From: an uncultured Clostridia bacterium
Lineage (GTDB): Bacteria > Bacillota > Clostridia > Christensenellales > CAG-138
Assembly (NCBI GenBank): GCA_937900325.1
Contig: CALCEX010000038.1
Span: 1 to 8,540 of the forward strand
Reading direction: 5' to 3'
DNA: 8,540 nucleotides
Shown piece after piece: positions 6,653-8,540 of this stretch. The notes below the pieces were generated by a model. The model made no database searches and had not been told where the DNA came from. It saw only the letters and a program-made list of their open reading frames with translations. How positions within the stretch are numbered: position 1 is the stretch's first letter; each line of letters begins with the position of its first letter. A program made the translations under genes and the position numbers.

Positions 6653-6689
6653 TGAATGTTTGTAATATGAGACATTCAAATATTGAATG
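6653..6689. promoter_or_regulatory. Candidate LysR-type operator: palindrome plus third half-site
   Basis: CATTCAA (6673-6679) and TTGAATG (6683-6689) form a perfect 7-bp inverted repeat around ATA; within it ATTCAA-ATA-TTGAAT has the T-N11-A dyad of LysR recognition boxes. A further half-site TGAATGT (6653-6659) is an exact inverted match to ACATTCA (6672-6678). Relative to the predicted hypE start, the palindrome is centred at about -65 and the single half-site at about -40, the usual positions of LysR recognition and activation sites. The distal arm ends ten bases before the regulator's own start codon. Confidence 0.65.
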
Positions 6690-6698
6690 AGGTTATGC

Positions 6699-7589
6699 AT
6701 GAGCCTGAAGAAATACAGAGCCCTTGTGGAGACAATAGACCTGGGGAGCCTGACAAAGGCGGCCGAAAAGCTGAATTATACCCAGCCAGGCGTTAGCCAT
6801 ATGATACTTTCGCTTGAAAACGAGTTCGGCTTCCCGCTGCTGATACGGGGCAAAAACGGGGTGGCGCCCACGCCGGAGGCGGAGAAGCTCATGGTATACC
6901 TCCGCCAGATAGTCAACGGAGAGGAAAAGCTGAGGGAGGAAGTGAACCGCATACACGGCGCGGACGTGGGAACGATACGCATAGGCTGCTTTTTCAGCCT
7001 GTCCATTCATCTGCTGCCAAGCATAGTTGCGGAATTCACGGAAAAGTATCCCGGTATAGAATTGCAGCTGTATGTGGGCGAGCATGGGGAAATATGCCGG
7101 TGGCTGTATCAGGGCAAGATAGACCTTGCCTTCATGTCGCTGCCCGTACCGGAGGAATTCCAATTTACGCCGCTGTTTAACGACGCCATATATGCCGTAT
7201 TGCCCGAAGGGCATCCTTTGGCGGAGAAGAAAGCGGTAAAGCCCGCCGAGCTTGTGCAGTACCCCTTTATATTGCAGCATCAGGGCTCCGACGAGGATGC
7301 AAACCGGGTGCTGAACAGCGAGGAGCTGAAGCCGAACGTCAGATTCCGGGTGCGGGGGGATGAAGCCATACAATCTATGGTGGCAAAGGGGCTTGGCGTA
7401 TCCATAGCGCCGGAGCTGGTGCTGTCCAGAAGGCCGGAGGGAATAGTGTTGAGAGCCTTTGAACCGGAATATCACAGGGTGCTGGGGCTCGCTCTGCCGG
7501 AAAACGGCGGAAACGCGCCGGCGCTTAAACTGTTCATGAATTTCATAAAAAGCTACTGCGGAAAGGAGAAAAACGGCAGCGGACAATAA
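6699..7589 (+). CDS. LysR-type transcriptional regulator, probable hypE-hypD regulator
   Basis: This 296-residue protein is a standard LysR-type DNA-binding regulator. The N-terminal winged helix-turn-helix is at about residues 1-60, with the recognisable AAEKLNYTQPGVSHMILSLE core (21-40) and FGFPLLIRGKNG wing region. A linker helix (60-88) follows, then a periplasmic-binding-protein-like effector domain (about 90-285) beginning GTIRIGCFFS. The ATG at 6699 is chosen over the one at 6687 because GAGG (6689-6692) lies six bases before it and the protein then begins MSLKKYRALVE, as LysR proteins do. It is divergent from hypE across 167 bases that contain a LysR-type palindrome, so it probably controls that operon and itself. 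The effector is not shown by sequence; hydroxyproline, pyrroline-carboxylate or proline are reasonable guesses. Of its 18 isoleucine codons, 17 are ATA. Confidence 0.93.
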   Translation: MSLKKYRALVETIDLGSLTKAAEKLNYTQPGVSHMILSLENEFGFPLLIRGKNGVAPTPEAEKLMVYLRQIVNGEEKLREEVNRIHGADVGTIRIGCFFSLSIHLLPSIVAEFTEKYPGIELQLYVGEHGEICRWLYQGKIDLAFMSLPVPEEFQFTPLFNDAIYAVLPEGHPLAEKKAVKPAELVQYPFILQHQGSDEDANRVLNSEELKPNVRFRVRGDEAIQSMVAKGLGVSIAPELVLSRRPEGIVLRAFEPEYHRVLGLALPENGGNAPALKLFMNFIKSYCGKEKNGSGQ

Positions 7590-7592
7590 TAT

Positions 7593-7622
7593 CTGGCAAA
7601 ACATCAGGTTATGTTGTAAAAT
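7593..7622 (+). promoter_or_regulatory. Possible promoter of nth-obg
   Basis: CTGGCA (7593-7598, four of six bases) and TAAAAT (7617-7622, five of six) are separated by 18 bases in the 73-base gap after the LysR gene. No terminator was seen in this gap, so nth could also be reached by read-through. A small dyad (AACAT at 7600-7604, ATGTT at 7611-7615) lies within the spacer. Confidence 0.35.
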
Positions 7623-7662
7623 ATCGTAAGGGGCTGAAATCGGAAAAGGGCGGAGAAAAAGT

Positions 7663-8319
7663 ATGAAGGAGAGCGCGAAGGCGAAAAAGCTGCGCATAAA
7701 AAACGCGCTGGCGGCGCTGCGGGCGGCATATCCCGACGCCAGACCCCAGCTGAACTTTACCAATCCCTTTGAGCTGCTGGTGGCCACAATGCTTTCCGCG
7801 CAGTGTACGGATAAGCGGGTGAACATGGTTACCGCAAAGCTTTTTCCGGCGCTGGGAACCCCGCAAAAGCTTGCCGGCGCGACCGAGGAGGAAGTAATAT
7901 CCTACATACGCGGCTGCGGCCTTTTCAATACCAAGGCCAGGAATCTCATAGCTGCGGCAAAGATAATACACGAGCAGTATAACGACCAGGTGCCGAAGGA
8001 TAGGGACGTGCTCATGAAGCTGCCCGGAGTAGGGCGCAAAACGGCAAACGTCGTGGTGTCAAACGCCTTTGGCGAGCCGGCCATAGCCGTGGATACCCAT
8101 GTTTTCAGGGTGGCAAACCGCATTGGTCTTGCAGAGGCAAAGGATGTAGGCGAGACGGAAAGGCAGCTCATGGAGAATATACCAAAAAAGGACTGGTCAA
8201 AGGCCCATCACTGGATAATATACCACGGCAGGCAGGTATGCTCGGCAAGAAACCCAAACTGCGGGGCCTGTACCGTAAGGGATTACTGCAGGGCGTATCT
8301 GGATAATGATATAAAATAG
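7663..8319 (+). CDS. nth: Endonuclease III (DNA glycosylase/AP lyase)
   Basis: Endonuclease III removes oxidised pyrimidines from DNA and cleaves the abasic site in base excision repair. At 218 residues it has the usual length. Visible marks are the LLSAQ-like segment MLSAQCTDKRVN (43-54), the helix-hairpin-helix LPGVGRKTANVV (120-131) with catalytic Lys126, the VDTHVFRV segment (143-150) with catalytic Asp144, and the C-terminal [4Fe-4S] motif Cys193-x6-Cys200-x2-Cys203-x5-Cys209. All active-site residues are present and the protein appears intact. The start follows GGAG (7652-7655) by seven bases. The obg start codon is 23 bases downstream, so the two genes are likely cotranscribed. Eleven of its twelve isoleucine codons are ATA. 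Confidence 0.97.
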   Translation: MKESAKAKKLRIKNALAALRAAYPDARPQLNFTNPFELLVATMLSAQCTDKRVNMVTAKLFPALGTPQKLAGATEEEVISYIRGCGLFNTKARNLIAAAKIIHEQYNDQVPKDRDVLMKLPGVGRKTANVVVSNAFGEPAIAVDTHVFRVANRIGLAEAKDVGETERQLMENIPKKDWSKAHHWIIYHGRQVCSARNPNCGACTVRDYCRAYLDNDIK

Positions 8320-8342
8320 ATCAAAAACCGAAAGGAAACCAT

Positions 8343-8540
8343 ATGCAGTTCGTAGATAAAGCGAGAATATTCATAAAGGCAGGCGACGGCGGCGACGGCT
8401 GCTCCAGCTTTCACCGCGAAAAATATGTGGCTCAGGGCGGCCCGGACGGCGGCGATGGGGGGCGGGGAGGAAGCATAATATTCCTTGCCGACCCAAACAT
8501 GAGCACGCTGCTGGACTTCCGCTTTTCCCGCCACTTCAGG
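8343..8540 (+). CDS. obg: GTPase Obg/CgtA, N-terminal part (cut by right window edge)
   Basis: The 66 codons present translate to the start of the glycine-rich OBG fold: FVDKARIFIKAGDGGDG, then FHREKYVAQGGPDGGDGGRGG and the LLDFRFSRHF segment, all hallmarks of Obg. Obg is an essential ribosome-associated GTPase involved in 50S subunit maturation and stress control. Its G domain lies beyond the window, so completeness cannot be judged. The start at ATG 8343 is supported by AAAGG (8331-8335) seven bases upstream. It follows nth by 23 bases and is likely in the same operon. This gene order differs from the common rplU-rpmA-obg arrangement, since nth replaces the ribosomal protein genes directly upstream. 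Confidence 0.96.
   Translation, partial: MQFVDKARIFIKAGDGGDGCSSFHREKYVAQGGPDGGDGGRGGSIIFLADPNMSTLLDFRFSRHFR

Noticed and set aside
6532..6675. N-terminal extension of hypE by 48 residues
   Set aside because: The extension passes through the predicted promoter, has no ribosome binding site, and does not resemble activase sequence. The ATG at 6531 has GGAGG and matches the family start.
5755..6690. Plus-strand open frame of 311 codons opposite hypE
   Set aside because: It covers the hypE cysteine motifs in antisense and runs through the intergenic promoter region; no coding evidence.
6693..7826. Minus-strand open frame of 377 codons opposite the LysR gene
   Set aside because: It spans the LysR gene, the gap and the start of nth in antisense and has no recognisable domain or RBS.

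Overview
The window looks like a chromosomal segment of an anaerobic Firmicute (class Clostridia, probably a gut-type fermenter). The reasons are strong AGGAGG-type ribosome binding sites, low-GC intergenic promoters with TATAAT boxes, an LCP-family wall protein, Obg, and an oxygen-sensitive glycyl radical enzyme with its activase. Coding DNA is moderately GC-rich by eye, yet isoleucine is written almost only as ATA in several genes, which is an unusual combination. No phage, transposon, CRISPR or tRNA/rRNA signal was seen.

Layout. Left block (minus strand, 1-1912): an LCP (LytR-CpsA-Psr) membrane protein, then a YbaK/EbsC-type aminoacyl-tRNA deacylase, then only the first codons of another gene running off the left edge. 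Positions 1913-2052 hold divergent promoters. On the plus strand, 2053-2229 is a 58-codon reading frame whose first half resembles the N-terminus of 3-methyladenine DNA glycosylase (AAG/MPG family) and then stops matching. It keeps a good promoter, RBS and terminator and is probably a truncated gene.

Centre (minus strand, 2295-6531) is the main metabolic unit: hypE (radical SAM activase), hypD (trans-4-hydroxy-L-proline dehydratase, a glycyl radical enzyme) and proC (pyrroline-5-carboxylate reductase). HypE installs the glycyl radical on HypD. HypD dehydrates trans-4-hydroxy-L-proline to 1-pyrroline-5-carboxylate, and ProC reduces that to L-proline. This lets an anaerobe use collagen- or diet-derived hydroxyproline as a proline source or Stickland electron acceptor. 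hypE and hypD are translationally coupled. A terminator-like hairpin separates hypD from proC.

A LysR-type regulator (plus strand, 6699-7589) is divergent from hypE. The 167-bp intergenic region contains overlapping divergent promoters and a 17-bp palindrome of the T-N11-A type plus a third half-site. These lie where LysR recognition and activation sites normally sit relative to the hypE promoter. This is the most interesting part of the window: a candidate hydroxyproline-responsive LysR switch. Right block (plus strand): nth (endonuclease III), followed closely by the 5' part of obg, which is cut by the right edge.
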